The position numbers were made by a program, and so were the translations under genes. Positions 8,371 to 16,029 of a DNA stretch of 64,000 nt are shown piece after piece; the first letter of the stretch is position 1; every line of letters begins with the position of its first letter. Origin of the DNA: a virus; IMG/VR virus record IMGVR_UViG_3300045747_000058, positions 1-64,000 of that record; one strand, 5' to 3'. The notes below the pieces were generated by a model. That model searched no databases. It worked only from the letters and a program-made list of their open reading frames with translations, and was not told where the DNA came from.

Positions 8371-8406
8371 ACTCTATTTGCGATCTGTTAAAGATTGCAG
8401 TACAAT
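8365..8406 (+). promoter_or_regulatory. Sigma70-type promoter with TCTAA word directly upstream
   Basis: TTGCGA (8378-8383), a 17-base spacer, then TACAAT (8401-8406): the best sigma70-like promoter I found. The word ATCTAAACTCTA (8365-8376) abuts the -35 box and overlaps the stop of the gene before. The same word recurs upstream of genes elsewhere in the window, consistent with an activator or repressor site. The start of transcription would be about 13 bases before the ATG at 8426. Confidence 0.6.
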
Positions 8407-8425
8407 TCATTCACTTAAGGAGAAC

Positions 8426-8842
8426 ATGATGGCAACAGCCACAGCTACCAAAACCATGCCCAAGGTCCGTGAACTCGCGGTGGGCGCAACGATTGACCAA
8501 CTGTGGGGCTACCGCGAGCAGAAGCGTGCTCTGGAGGCCCAGATCAAAGAGGTCGAAGAGAAGGCCAAAGGGATCGAAGAATCCCTCATGGAGCGCTTGG
8601 GCAAGGAGGGTCTGGAGAAGGCTACTGGCACCAAAGCATCTGTGTCCATTACTGCGTCCGTCACTGCCGATGTGCAGGACTGGGACGCGTTCTACCCCTA
8701 CATCGCAAAGAACAAATTCTGGCATTTGCTCCAGCGGCGTGTTTCCGATCCCAGCTATCGTGAATTGCTGGAGCAAGGCAAGAAGGTGCCGGGCGTCGTC
8801 CCGTTCACCAAGAAGCGTATCAATCTCCGTTCCACAACTTAA
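8426..8842 (+). CDS. Coiled-coil phage protein, possibly Gp157/nuclease-inhibitor-like (138 aa)
   Basis: Starts at the first of two adjacent ATGs after TTAAGGAGA. Residues ~25-65 form a charged helix (YREQKRALEAQIKEVEEKAKG). The second half has DWDAFYPYI and a basic tail VPFTKKRINLR, a layout I associate with phage proteins near SSB-like genes and loosely with Siphovirus Gp157. The family link is tentative. First gene behind the promoter at 8378 and followed after eight bases by the SSB candidate, so it is probably early and DNA-metabolism related. Confidence 0.7.
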   Translation: MMATATATKTMPKVRELAVGATIDQLWGYREQKRALEAQIKEVEEKAKGIEESLMERLGKEGLEKATGTKASVSITASVTADVQDWDAFYPYIAKNKFWHLLQRRVSDPSYRELLEQGKKVPGVVPFTKKRINLRSTT

Positions 8843-8850
8843 GGAGCCAT

Positions 8851-9642
8851 ATGGCCACCGCAAAAAAGACTGCAACCGCAGCACCCGCCGCCAAACCGGC
8901 GAAAACCAGCACCAACGTCGTAGCTCTGAAAAAGACTAGCGGCGCTGTTGTCGACATTCGCGCTCAGCTGCAAGCTCAGGCTGCAGCAATGAATGAGCGC
9001 ACAGCCCCTGCCACCGGCATCAACATCCGTACCGCCGGTAAAAAGTTTAGCTTTCCCGACGGCCGCAAAGATGACGGCCCTGTGGAGATGGTCGTCGTTG
9101 ACTTCGTAGCTCGTAATGAGTTCTATGAAGCTGACTTTGACAAGGACAACATTGTCCCGCCTGCATGCTTCGCCATCGGCAACATCCCCACCAAGCTGGT
9201 GGCTTCAGATAACAGCCCGCAGAAGCAGTGCGACGACTGTGCCAGCTGCCCCATGAACGCATTTGGTTCTAAAGGTAAGGGCAAGGCCTGCTCCAACACA
9301 CGCCTTCTGGCCGTGGTGGAACCCGGCTCTGCCGCTGATGCGCCGATCTACTTGCTGAAGGTGTCGCCTACTGGTTTGAAGTCATTCGATGGCTTCGTGC
9401 AGAGCACCAGCCGCACGTTCCAGATGCCGCCTGTCGGTGTGGTCGTGACTGTCGGCTTCGACGACAACGAAGACTACCCCAAGCTGACTTTCAGCGATGC
9501 CAAGCCCAATGAGGACTTGGAAGCGCACTTCAGCCGCCAGGAAGAAGCTCGCCAGCTGCTGAGTCAGGAACCTGATGTGTCGGGTTACGAAACTCCGAAG
9601 CCCAAGGCTGCGAAGGGTCGCCCGACACCGGCTCGCCGTTAA
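8851..9642 (+). CDS. Candidate single-stranded DNA-binding protein with Cys cluster
   Basis: 263 aa. An Ala/Lys/Pro-rich leader (~1-45) precedes a beta-rich core that contains a CDDCASCP cluster and a further Cys (KACSNTR), a possible zinc site, around residues 130-150. The tail is charged (SRQEEARQLLSQEPD) and ends basic. Phage proteins of this layout beside Pol I-type replicases are often annotated as ssDNA-binding proteins. I see no diagnostic OB-fold motif, so this is inference from layout and context. Strong start: TTAAGGAGCCAT before ATG. Confidence 0.6.
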   Translation: MATAKKTATAAPAAKPAKTSTNVVALKKTSGAVVDIRAQLQAQAAAMNERTAPATGINIRTAGKKFSFPDGRKDDGPVEMVVVDFVARNEFYEADFDKDNIVPPACFAIGNIPTKLVASDNSPQKQCDDCASCPMNAFGSKGKGKACSNTRLLAVVEPGSAADAPIYLLKVSPTGLKSFDGFVQSTSRTFQMPPVGVVVTVGFDDNEDYPKLTFSDAKPNEDLEAHFSRQEEARQLLSQEPDVSGYETPKPKAAKGRPTPARR

Positions 9643-9651
9643 AGGCGCGTC

Positions 9652-9867
9652 ATGGCCAGCAAGTACACGCTCGCTACGGCGCTTCGTTCATACGGCGCTC
9701 TCGTGAGTGTCTTGGACACGCTGACCGAGGAAGAAGTGCTGGCCTGTCTCCAACTGGAGGCAGGCTCACAAAGGAGAGAGTCCGTCCTAAACCGACTCAT
9801 ATCACGGGCCGTCCGGCTCAATGAAATCACGTACGCACGCCAACTAAAGGAGAAATACCATGGCTAA
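9652..9867 (+). CDS. Small hypothetical protein (71 aa)
   Basis: Ten bases after the SSB candidate; overlaps the next start by eight bases. Helical and amphipathic (TLTEEEVLACLQLEAGSQRR). No known domain. Its 3' end contains the Shine-Dalgarno (AAAGGAGAA) of the following gene. Confidence 0.6.
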   Translation: MASKYTLATALRSYGALVSVLDTLTEEEVLACLQLEAGSQRRESVLNRLISRAVRLNEITYARQLKEKYHG

Positions 9868-10150
9868 AAAACCCACTCTCACCCCCGCAGAAATCAAGAC
9901 CGCCAAGAAGGGTCTGGTCGAATTGCTCAAGCAGCAGAAGGAAGCGCTGAAGCCCCACATCGAATCGGTGAAGGCTGCTGAGAAGTCTCTCGCTGCCGCC
10001 AAGAAGGAAGCCGACAAGGCTGTGGCATTGGCCCAAAAGGCTCACGCTCTGGCTGCTGCTAAAGCTGCCAAGGCTGAAGCTGCTGCTGCCAAAGGCACCG
10101 AGAAGATCAATGCCAAGCTGGCTGCACTCGAACCCGAGACTGTTGTCTAA
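9860..10150 (+). CDS. Lys/Ala-rich coiled-coil protein, histone H1-like composition (96 aa)
   Basis: Almost entirely Lys, Ala, Glu and Leu, in a continuous predicted coil (residues ~10-85). The composition resembles bacterial histone H1-like tails but the net charge is nearer balanced. Could bind DNA or act as an oligomeric scaffold; no family can be assigned. AAGGAGAAATACC gives a strong start. Last gene of the short operon driven from 8378. Confidence 0.65.
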   Translation: MAKKPTLTPAEIKTAKKGLVELLKQQKEALKPHIESVKAAEKSLAAAKKEADKAVALAQKAHALAAAKAAKAEAAAAKGTEKINAKLAALEPETVV

Positions 10151-10258
10151 GGTCAACCAATTGACAGATACACGAGTGGTGCTGCGAGGTCTCGCAGTAC
10201 TATTCGTGCCCGATCTAGATTAGATCGACCAACAAAACTACTTCAGGAGGATGCGCAA
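10151..10258 (+). promoter_or_regulatory. Intergenic region with two palindromes
   Basis: CTGCGAG-GT-CTCGCAG (10182-10197) and CGATCTA-GAT-TAGATCG (10211-10227) are perfect inverted repeats. A TTGACA at 10161-10166 could be a -35 box but no -10 lies at the right distance. The second palindrome contains the GATCTA/TAGATC core seen in the recurrent TCTAA word. Best read as an operator region for the operon beginning at 10259, whose Shine-Dalgarno is AGGAGG (10245-10250). Confidence 0.5.
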
Positions 10259-10822
10259 ATGCCGCACGTAATGGTTGATAACGAGACTTTAGCAACAACA
10301 GCCGATGCAGTTATTCTGTCTATCGGGGCTGTGAAGTTCGATCTCGCTACCGGCGAGATCGACAACGATGGCTTCTATCGTTCGATCTCAATCGAGTCGA
10401 ACTTGGAAATGAAGCGTCGCATCAGTGAGGACACGTTGCTATGGTGGTTCAAGCAAGACATTGCGGCACAGCAAGTCTTCCATGAGGCCAAAGAGACGCT
10501 GCAGACCGCGCTGATTGAGTTCAGCGACTGGCTGGCCAATAACGACAACACCATGTGGTCGAACGGTGCAGACTTCGACATACCCATGCTCGCCCATGCG
10601 TACACGCAGTTCGGGATGGAAGTGCCATGGAAGTTTTGGAACTCGAAGTGCTTCCGCACTTACAAAAATTTGCCTGGAGCTAAAGACATCCGTGTCCCTG
10701 CCCTAGGAGTTAAGCACAACGCGTTGTCCGACGCGTACCAACAGGCTCAGACAGTTAGCGCGATTCACCGCCAGTTGTTCCTAAACATCCCATTCGCGTC
10801 CCCTAAAAAGGCAAAGACATGA
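10259..10822 (+). CDS. DEDDh 3'-5' exonuclease, Rv2179c-like
   Basis: 187 aa. Exo motifs: VDNETL (Asp7, Glu9), GADFDIP (Asp105) and HNALSDA (His153, Asp158), the DEDDh set. Pattern and length match phage exoribonuclease/exonuclease proteins of the Rv2179c type (PF16473-like). Substrate could be RNA or DNA. ATG has an AGGAGG eight bases upstream. First gene of an overlapping chain running to about 11668. Confidence 0.88.
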   Translation: MPHVMVDNETLATTADAVILSIGAVKFDLATGEIDNDGFYRSISIESNLEMKRRISEDTLLWWFKQDIAAQQVFHEAKETLQTALIEFSDWLANNDNTMWSNGADFDIPMLAHAYTQFGMEVPWKFWNSKCFRTYKNLPGAKDIRVPALGVKHNALSDAYQQAQTVSAIHRQLFLNIPFASPKKAKT

Positions 10823-11124
10823 GCACAATCGACGCAACCCTTGCTGAGCGTGGTTCGCGCTACGGCGCATTCGCTGGGCATGCCCGCATTACCCAAGCCA
10901 TCAAGGCTGCTATGGTCGACACGGCGCGCTGGGAAGAACTCAAGGATGACCAAAAGGAATCCCTGGAAATGGTGGCCCACAAGATCGGTCGCATTCTCAA
11001 CGGCGACCCAAACTATGTCGACTCGTGGACCGACATCATCGGGTACACACGTTTGGTCGAAGTCCGCCTGCTCGCTGCTGAAGAAGCAGCGAAGAAGGTC
11101 GTGCCACTCAAACGCAAAGTATGA
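10819..11124 (+). CDS. DUF6378-type protein
   Basis: 101 aa. Begins LAERGSRYGAF and contains MVAHKIGRILNG and YVDSWTDIIGYTRLV, the pattern I recognise from DUF6378 phage proteins: an all-helical fold with conserved acidic and histidine positions reminiscent of MazG-like enzymes. A nucleotide-related role is plausible but not established. ATGA overlap with both neighbours. Confidence 0.75.
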   Translation: MSTIDATLAERGSRYGAFAGHARITQAIKAAMVDTARWEELKDDQKESLEMVAHKIGRILNGDPNYVDSWTDIIGYTRLVEVRLLAAEEAAKKVVPLKRKV

Positions 11125-11516
11125 GCGCCAAGCCGGAGACTACGTTTTCGGGGAGTGTGAACAAGCACCTTCCGGCCTGGGTGTACCGCATGAAAAACAA
11201 TAACCCCTATCTGGGTGGGTTGCCTGACATGTGGTACTCCGGTCCCGGCGGCGACCTGTGGGTGGAGTTCAAATTCATCATAATGCCCAAGCGCGTAGAC
11301 ACGACCATCAAGTTCGACCTCAGCAAACTCCAACAAGAGTGGTTAAGAGGTCGATACGAAGAAGGACGGAACGTGGGGGTTATCGTCGGCCATAAAGACG
11401 GTGGTGTATGGATGCCGGGAATAGACTGGGATGATACATACGCCGCCGTTGACTTCCTACGTCTGCACCGCACTCGTAAGGAATTAGCATCAATCATTGA
11501 GGCGCATGTCGCATGA
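11121..11516 (+). CDS. VRR-NUC-like PD-(D/E)XK endonuclease
   Basis: 131 aa. GLPDMW (Asp36) followed by WVEFKF (Glu49, Lys51) gives the PD...ExK signature; the Gly before PD and the upstream helix with Asn/Lys match VRR-NUC and resolvase-like phage nucleases. Likely to cut branched or replicative DNA. A downstream helix (LSKLQQEWLRGR) fits the QxxxL element that follows the core in this fold. Couples by ATGA at both ends. Confidence 0.85.
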   Translation: MSAKPETTFSGSVNKHLPAWVYRMKNNNPYLGGLPDMWYSGPGGDLWVEFKFIIMPKRVDTTIKFDLSKLQQEWLRGRYEEGRNVGVIVGHKDGGVWMPGIDWDDTYAAVDFLRLHRTRKELASIIEAHVA

Positions 11517-11668
11517 ATTTCAACAACCTCTTCACTACAGCGAGAGTGCTTCGAGCGATCTACCAAACCGTCTCGACCTCACTCTTGCTCTACTACATGG
11601 CTCGACGAGCCAAACAGGGCAAGCGAGTCACACGCCCCAGCCGTCGGCTTGACGGCTACCAAGACTGA
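11513..11668 (+). CDS. Small basic protein (51 aa)
   Basis: ATG overlaps the TGA of the nuclease gene. It has a mildly hydrophobic centre (SLLLYYMA) followed by a strongly basic tail (RRAKQGKRVTRPSRR), the look of a short membrane-associated or DNA-contacting peptide. No homology recognised. Coupling and lack of competing frames support it. Confidence 0.5.
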   Translation: MNFNNLFTTARVLRAIYQTVSTSLLLYYMARRAKQGKRVTRPSRRLDGYQD

Positions 11669-11704
11669 CGAGCATTTATACTCGCCCGTCGAAAAGGAGT
11701 AAGC

Positions 11705-12079
11705 ATGAGACATTCTGAGAAGGGGCTTCTTCAGACCCTGGAGAAAATTCTTCGTACTACGGGGCAACCAATGGACTGCAACCAGCTGTTCGATATGCCT
11801 GAAGTCAGGGAGTACGCCGCTACAGCAAACCGTGTATCGGACTATCTTGGTGGGTTGTGGCGTAAAGGGCTTGTGACTCGTTTACCGTCAGCAAGCGAAG
11901 GTACCTCTCGCGCTCGTTGGAGCTACCAGTGGAAAGAACTAGCTCCTCTAGGCGTCGGTGTGGAATACGCTCCTCGACTAATCGCGGACCGTCCGAATCT
12001 TGTCATCACTGAAGATGGGACGACGATCCACATAACGCTCCCTCATCTCGTCATCTCCATTCGGCAAACTAAGTCATAA
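11705..12079 (+). CDS. Putative winged-helix protein (124 aa)
   Basis: AAAAGGAGTAAGC precedes the ATG. Residues ~5-60 (GLLQTLEKILRTTGQPMDCNQLF ... VSDYLGGLWRKGLVTRL) follow a helix-turn-helix-wing pattern: two helices, a recognition-like helix and a basic turn. The C-terminal half is beta-rich and unassigned. May be a transcriptional regulator or a DNA-bridging accessory factor. The gap before it contains a short imperfect stem (GACGAG ... CTCGCCCGTC). Confidence 0.55.
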   Translation: MRHSEKGLLQTLEKILRTTGQPMDCNQLFDMPEVREYAATANRVSDYLGGLWRKGLVTRLPSASEGTSRARWSYQWKELAPLGVGVEYAPRLIADRPNLVITEDGTTIHITLPHLVISIRQTKS

Positions 12080-12085
12080 CCCTAA

Positions 12086-12117
12086 TGCCTTCGGGCACTC
12101 CTGAAATCTAAGCTCTA
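12086..12117 (+). promoter_or_regulatory. UUCG hairpin followed by TCTAA word
   Basis: TGCC-TTCG-GGCA forms a tight tetraloop hairpin a few bases after the stop of the gene before. The word AATCTAAGCTCTA (12105-12117) follows and ends on the A of the next ATG. The word therefore lies where a Shine-Dalgarno would be expected and none is seen. Confidence 0.45.
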
Positions 12118-12356
12118 TGCACGACCTAACAAAAGAAGAAAAGAACGAAGCGGCCGCGCAGAACTGGGGACTATTCCATGTCTACGACACCACAAAAGAG
12201 ATGTGGGTGATGACTGTGCTACCCATCAATTTTTCGGACACGGTAGGCGCTATGCAAGCGCTCAACCATGTTGTGAGTCAAGCGAAGTTCAACCACTCTC
12301 TGAGTCTGAAGGTATTGCGCCTGATGGCTCAGTTCAACGCAGGATCGAAAAAGTGA
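12117..12356 (+). CDS. Small hypothetical protein (79 aa)
   Basis: Acidic/basic N-terminal helix (TKEEKNEAAAQNW) and a beta-rich middle (WVMTVLPINFSD). No known domain. No Shine-Dalgarno precedes the ATG; the TCTAA word occupies that position. Its TGA overlaps the GTG of the ligase gene, so translation may matter for ligase expression. Confidence 0.55.
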   Translation: MHDLTKEEKNEAAAQNWGLFHVYDTTKEMWVMTVLPINFSDTVGAMQALNHVVSQAKFNHSLSLKVLRLMAQFNAGSKK

Positions 12357-13246
12357 CAGCAATCAAACCTTTTAAGCCAATGCTCGCTTCCCCTATGGAA
12401 CTTGAACATGTGCGATGGCCTATGTACGCATCTGTCAAGCTCGACGGCATTCGTGCCGTAGTGCGCGACGGCATGCTTCTTAGTCGTTCGCTCAAGCCGA
12501 TCCCCAACTGGATCATCAGCAGCGCACTGAGCAAACCAATTTTTGAGGGCCTCGATGGCGAGTTAATTGTCGGCCCGACCACCAGCCCGACGTGTTATCG
12601 CGACACGGTCTCTGGGGTCATGTCGGAGGACAAGTCACCTGACTGGACGTTCCACGTGTTCGACCAATACAAGCACGGTGAGCCGTTCGATGCACGCATG
12701 GATCGTCTGGAAGCTACGGTGCGCAATATGGGTACCCGTATTGCTCGTCTGGAGCAAAAACTCGTTCACGACATCGAATCTCTAAATGAGTTCGAAGCGA
12801 AAGCACTAGAGGCTGGCCACGAAGGTGTGATTCTGCGTCACCCCAAGTCGCCCTATAAGTTCGGTCGCTCCACAGCTAAGGAGGGCTACTTGCTGAAGGT
12901 GAAGCGCTTCGTGGACGGTGAGGCCGAGATCATTGGTTTTGAAGAGGAGATGTTTAATGGAAACGAAGCGACCACAAACGAACTCGGACGCACTGCCCGA
13001 AGCAGCCACAAGTCAGGACTCATCGGTAAAGGAACTCTCGGCGCACTGCAAGTTAAGGATGCCAAAACTGCTGTTGAGTTCTCTATTGGGACTGGCTTCA
13101 CAGCAGAGCAGCGCCAGCACATCTGGAACAACCGAGACAAGCTCCTCGGCACGCTGCGCAAGTACAAGTCCTTCCCTATCGGAGTGAAGGACAAACCCCG
13201 TCACCCAGTGGACCTCGGCCCACGGGATGTCCGTGACTTGTCATGA
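12353..13246 (+). CDS. ATP-dependent DNA ligase
   Basis: 297 aa from a GTG that overlaps the preceding stop (GTGA). Motif I KLDGIRA (catalytic Lys29), motif III-like LDGEL, motif IV HEGVILR and motif V LLKVKR are all present, followed by a C-terminal OB-type region. Length matches small T7-like phage ligases. Seals nicks in lagging-strand synthesis or repair with the Pol I-type polymerase. An earlier in-frame start would extend far into the neighbour and is rejected. Confidence 0.95.
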   Translation: MTAIKPFKPMLASPMELEHVRWPMYASVKLDGIRAVVRDGMLLSRSLKPIPNWIISSALSKPIFEGLDGELIVGPTTSPTCYRDTVSGVMSEDKSPDWTFHVFDQYKHGEPFDARMDRLEATVRNMGTRIARLEQKLVHDIESLNEFEAKALEAGHEGVILRHPKSPYKFGRSTAKEGYLLKVKRFVDGEAEIIGFEEEMFNGNEATTNELGRTARSSHKSGLIGKGTLGALQVKDAKTAVEFSIGTGFTAEQRQHIWNNRDKLLGTLRKYKSFPIGVKDKPRHPVDLGPRDVRDLS

Positions 13247-13506
13247 GTGATACGCGGGAGTCCTACGGCACGACCATGGTGATCCGAATGGGTCAGAACG
13301 GCGGGGTGAATCTCACAACGACGTACCGCGACTACATGGACATGCAGCAGACCTTGCTGGACGCCATGCCCGTAGCTGAAGCCCTCCAACGCACGTTACC
13401 CCGCATCACTGTGATCAGTACCGAAGAACTCAAATTTCTGGAGGAGTTTATCCAGGCTGAGTGGGATCGTCGCGCCCGACTGCGACTGCAATTATCAAAA
13501 CTTTAG
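13243..13506 (+). CDS. Small hypothetical protein (87 aa)
   Basis: ATGA coupled to the ligase. N-terminal beta-rich portion, C-terminal helix (STEELKFLEEFIQAEWDRR). No known domain. Nine bases separate its stop from the next start. Confidence 0.6.
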   Translation: MSDTRESYGTTMVIRMGQNGGVNLTTTYRDYMDMQQTLLDAMPVAEALQRTLPRITVISTEELKFLEEFIQAEWDRRARLRLQLSKL

Positions 13507-13514
13507 GAAGAACC

Positions 13515-13718
13515 ATGAGACTCTACAAAATCAAAGCATCCGGGCAGGGTGATGTACTCACCAAGATCGTCTGGGTCGGTAGCGCCGCTGAAGGCGTGGC
13601 CGCACGCAAGGTACTTTACGCCGAGGGTTTCGCCCGCAAGGAAGTGACTGAGGTCCAGGTGGATATTCCCACCGACAAAATCAGTCTGCTCGAATACCTG
13701 AACGGGAACATGACATGA
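13515..13718 (+). CDS. Small hypothetical protein (67 aa)
   Basis: I start it at ATG 13515 (TTAGGAAGAACC upstream) and not at the in-frame ATG 54 bases earlier, which lies in the previous gene. It has an alpha/beta pattern (MRLYKIKASG ... KIVWVGSAAEGVAARK ... VTEVQVDIPTDK) consistent with a small ferredoxin-like fold. Function unknown. Its stop overlaps the dUTPase start. Confidence 0.6.
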   Translation: MRLYKIKASGQGDVLTKIVWVGSAAEGVAARKVLYAEGFARKEVTEVQVDIPTDKISLLEYLNGNMT

Positions 13719-14365
13719 ACCCGCAGCACATCTCTACGATGCTGCGCATGCAGGGCCAGATCAACAGCAAGATCGATCCCGACTGGCTGGGGGCTGACTA
13801 CCCATGGCACCGCGCCATGTACGTCGAGGCAGTCGAGGCCTTGGACCTTTTTGGTTGGAAGTGGTGGAAACTCAAGCCCACGGCTGACCAGTACCAGATT
13901 CAACTTGAACTGGTGGACATCTGGCACTTCGCCATGAGCAACATTCTGGCTATCCACGAAGGCGATCTCGTGGCCGCGAGCGTGGCGATCCAGGAATACT
14001 TCGACAAGCTCGAAGAGAACCCTGACTGCTACGGTGAAATTTCCACAGTCCACACGCACACGTTGTTCGACCTGTTGGCTGGGTCTGCCGCCTTGCAGCG
14101 CCAGCTTAACGGCCCAGCGTTCAACGTGCTGATGGGGCGCTTCAATCTCACATGGGATAAGTTGTACGAAATGTATGTCGGCAAGAACGTGCTCAACACG
14201 TTCCGCCAAGACCACGGGTACAAAGACGGCACGTATCAGAAGGAGTGGGGTGGCGTGGAAGATAACACCGTGCTTGAAAGTCTCATGGTGGTCAACCCTG
14301 ACGCTTCGCCAGAGACACTGATGGACCTGTTAGAGCGTCACTATCAGATCGCCTTGACGACATGA
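13715..14365 (+). CDS. Dimeric dUTP diphosphatase (dUTPase_2 / MazG-related)
   Basis: 216 aa, all-helical. Conserved blocks: YVEAVEALDLFGWKWWK, ELVDIWHF and YVGKNVLNTFRQDHGYKDG, which supply the metal-binding Glu/Asp pairs and nucleotide contacts of dimeric dUTPases (PF08761-like). Hydrolyses dUTP to dUMP, keeping uracil out of phage DNA. It belongs functionally with the polymerase and ligase although it sits beside the integration genes. Confidence 0.9.
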   Translation: MNPQHISTMLRMQGQINSKIDPDWLGADYPWHRAMYVEAVEALDLFGWKWWKLKPTADQYQIQLELVDIWHFAMSNILAIHEGDLVAASVAIQEYFDKLEENPDCYGEISTVHTHTLFDLLAGSAALQRQLNGPAFNVLMGRFNLTWDKLYEMYVGKNVLNTFRQDHGYKDGTYQKEWGGVEDNTVLESLMVVNPDASPETLMDLLERHYQIALTT

Positions 14366-14664
14366 CACTCACGTCCACTTCTGCCAAGTTGTCAATTGAC
14401 ACCACGGCCCTGGAGCAGCTGGTCTATGAGGCCATTCTGTCTACCAAGGAACGTGGTGCGATTAGCGACGAGCTACGCCATATGTTTCCGAACCTTGCCT
14501 ACTCGTCGGTGACAGCGCGGTACGCCGCGCTCGAAGCGCAGGGCCGCATCTACCGCCCCGGTGTGACGCGCCAGGGCGACAGTGGCCGAGCGCAGATGGT
14601 GATGTGGGCGGGTAAATATGCCGGTCGTGCTAGTGACCGCCTCCGAAAGGTGCTCGGTCTGTGA
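14362..14664 (+). CDS. Winged-helix DNA-binding protein candidate (100 aa)
   Basis: Contains LVYEAILSTKERGAISDELRHMF followed by SSVTARYAALEAQGRIYR, the helix-turn-helix then wing of a small winged-helix domain. It is coupled by ATGA to the dUTPase before and to the HTH gene after. Position just upstream of the excisionase-like gene and integrase suggests regulation of lysogeny or a recombination accessory role. Confidence 0.7.
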   Translation: MTLTSTSAKLSIDTTALEQLVYEAILSTKERGAISDELRHMFPNLAYSSVTARYAALEAQGRIYRPGVTRQGDSGRAQMVMWAGKYAGRASDRLRKVLGL

Positions 14665-14990
14665 AGTCTCTTGGCCTCGTCGACGCTGCTGCCCTGCTCC
14701 GTATTCACCCGAGTACGTTGCAGGCGCGCGCGAAGGCGGGCCTTATTCCCGGTTCAAAGATTGGCCGCGCATGGGTGTTCTTGGAGGACGACCTTGTCTC
14801 CTACATTCGTGGCGGACAGGAGAACGTATGTCCCTCTACAAACAAACACCAGACGGCCCGTGGTGGGTCAGCATCACTCACCCCAATGCACCACGGGTAC
14901 GTCGCTCAACTGGAACAGTTGATAAAAAAGAAGCGCAACGAATCCACGATGAGATCAAGGCAGAGTTATGGAAAATCACACCCAAGCTAA
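14661..14990 (+). CDS. Excisionase-like / MerR-type HTH protein
   Basis: 109 aa. The first ~55 residues (LVDAAALLRIHPSTLQARAKAG ... GRAWVFLEDDLVSYI) are a typical HTH_17/excisionase winged helix. Residues after ~56 are read from DNA shared with the start of the integrase gene (14828) in another frame, so the tail may be functionally neutral. An Xis-like role in directing excision is the likely function given the integrase next door; a repressor role is the alternative. Confidence 0.75.
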   Translation: MKSLGLVDAAALLRIHPSTLQARAKAGLIPGSKIGRAWVFLEDDLVSYIRGGQENVCPSTNKHQTARGGSASLTPMHHGYVAQLEQLIKKKRNESTMRSRQSYGKSHPS

Positions 14991-15820
14991 GTGGCAAAAC
15001 CTGGGGTATGGCGGTCATGAAGTGGGTCTCAAAAGAGACCCGCAGCGACAGCGAGTTATTGAGTCTAGCCAAGCTCGGACGTATTTATACGGATCGCGCG
15101 CTGACTTCCATGACGCGGGAGAGCATCCACAGTGCCCTAGCGTTCTGCAAGACTGCAGGCACGTACACACGCTACCGCACCATGATCATGGCGATTTTGA
15201 ATGTCGCCAAAGACGAAGGCTGGCTGCGCGAAGTGCCGAAGCTCGCCACCAAGACCGACAAGAAGACCAAGCCGCGTGAGTGGATCACGCAAGAACAATG
15301 GACCAAACTTTATGCAGAACTCCCAGGACACCTCAAGCCCATGGCAGCTTTTGCAATCAGCACAGGACTTCGACAGTCTAATGTCCTTGGACTTCGATGG
15401 GACCGTGTTGACCTCGAACGAAGACTGGTATGGGTTGAAGCGGAAGATACCAAAGCCGATAAAGCTCTCGCCGTACCACTTAATGATGATGCGCTCGAAG
15501 TCCTCACGGCGCGACGTGTCAGGGGTGAGCACGATGAGTGGGTCTTTACGTTCCGAGGCAAGCCGATCAAGGATGTCAAGACGGCATTCATTGCTGCATG
15601 CATACGAGCCGGTGTTGGTCAGTCAACAAAGACTGGATATGTTGGTTTCACGTGGCATGGCTTTAGACACACATGGGCTACGTGGCACATTCAGCATGGA
15701 ACTCCTCTGGAGGTTCTTATGCGGCTTGGCGGCTGGAGTGATATGCGTATGGTTCTTAACTACGCTCAGCACTCACCGGGGCATCTAGCCTCATATGCGA
15801 ATAACGTGAGGAAGAAATGA
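14828..15820 (+). CDS. int: Tyrosine recombinase / phage integrase
   Basis: 330 aa. I use ATG 14828 (GGACAGGAGAACGT upstream) because the longer open frame would run through two other genes. The N-terminus (SLYKQTPDGPWWVSI) resembles small arm-binding domains; the core has Arg182 (GLRQSN), HGFRH (His277, Arg280) and nucleophile Tyr312 (NYAQ). The usual second His is Trp303 (GGW), a common substitution. Catalyses site-specific integration and excision. A tRNA-Val-like attP core lies ~620 bp downstream. Confidence 0.95.
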   Translation: MSLYKQTPDGPWWVSITHPNAPRVRRSTGTVDKKEAQRIHDEIKAELWKITPKLSGKTWGMAVMKWVSKETRSDSELLSLAKLGRIYTDRALTSMTRESIHSALAFCKTAGTYTRYRTMIMAILNVAKDEGWLREVPKLATKTDKKTKPREWITQEQWTKLYAELPGHLKPMAAFAISTGLRQSNVLGLRWDRVDLERRLVWVEAEDTKADKALAVPLNDDALEVLTARRVRGEHDEWVFTFRGKPIKDVKTAFIAACIRAGVGQSTKTGYVGFTWHGFRHTWATWHIQHGTPLEVLMRLGGWSDMRMVLNYAQHSPGHLASYANNVRKK

Positions 15821-16029
15821 TCAATCTCGACGCGGTCATCCACACCGAAGTGGTCACGCTACGCAGCATCCTTAACGAGACGCTGAAGGATAAGACCTGT
15901 ATTGAAAAGCTTCGGAGTTTGAAACTCAACGAAACACTAACCGTTAACCACCAGCATGGGAACTGCTCATTGACCTATGACGAGTGCCAGGACATCTTGG
16001 CCCTATGGCGCATGCGAGGCAAGCTATGA
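15817..16029 (+). CDS. Small hypothetical protein (70 aa)
   Basis: ATGA coupled to the integrase. Mostly helical, containing LRSILNETLKDKTCIEKLRSLKL. No known domain. Could be an integrase accessory or simply a downstream early gene. Confidence 0.55.
   Translation: MINLDAVIHTEVVTLRSILNETLKDKTCIEKLRSLKLNETLTVNHQHGNCSLTYDECQDILALWRMRGKL

Noticed and set aside
14618-14827. Integrase with a 70-residue N-terminal extension
   Set aside because: The extension would lie inside the winged-helix and excisionase-like genes; ATG 14828 has a good Shine-Dalgarno and gives the normal length for this family.
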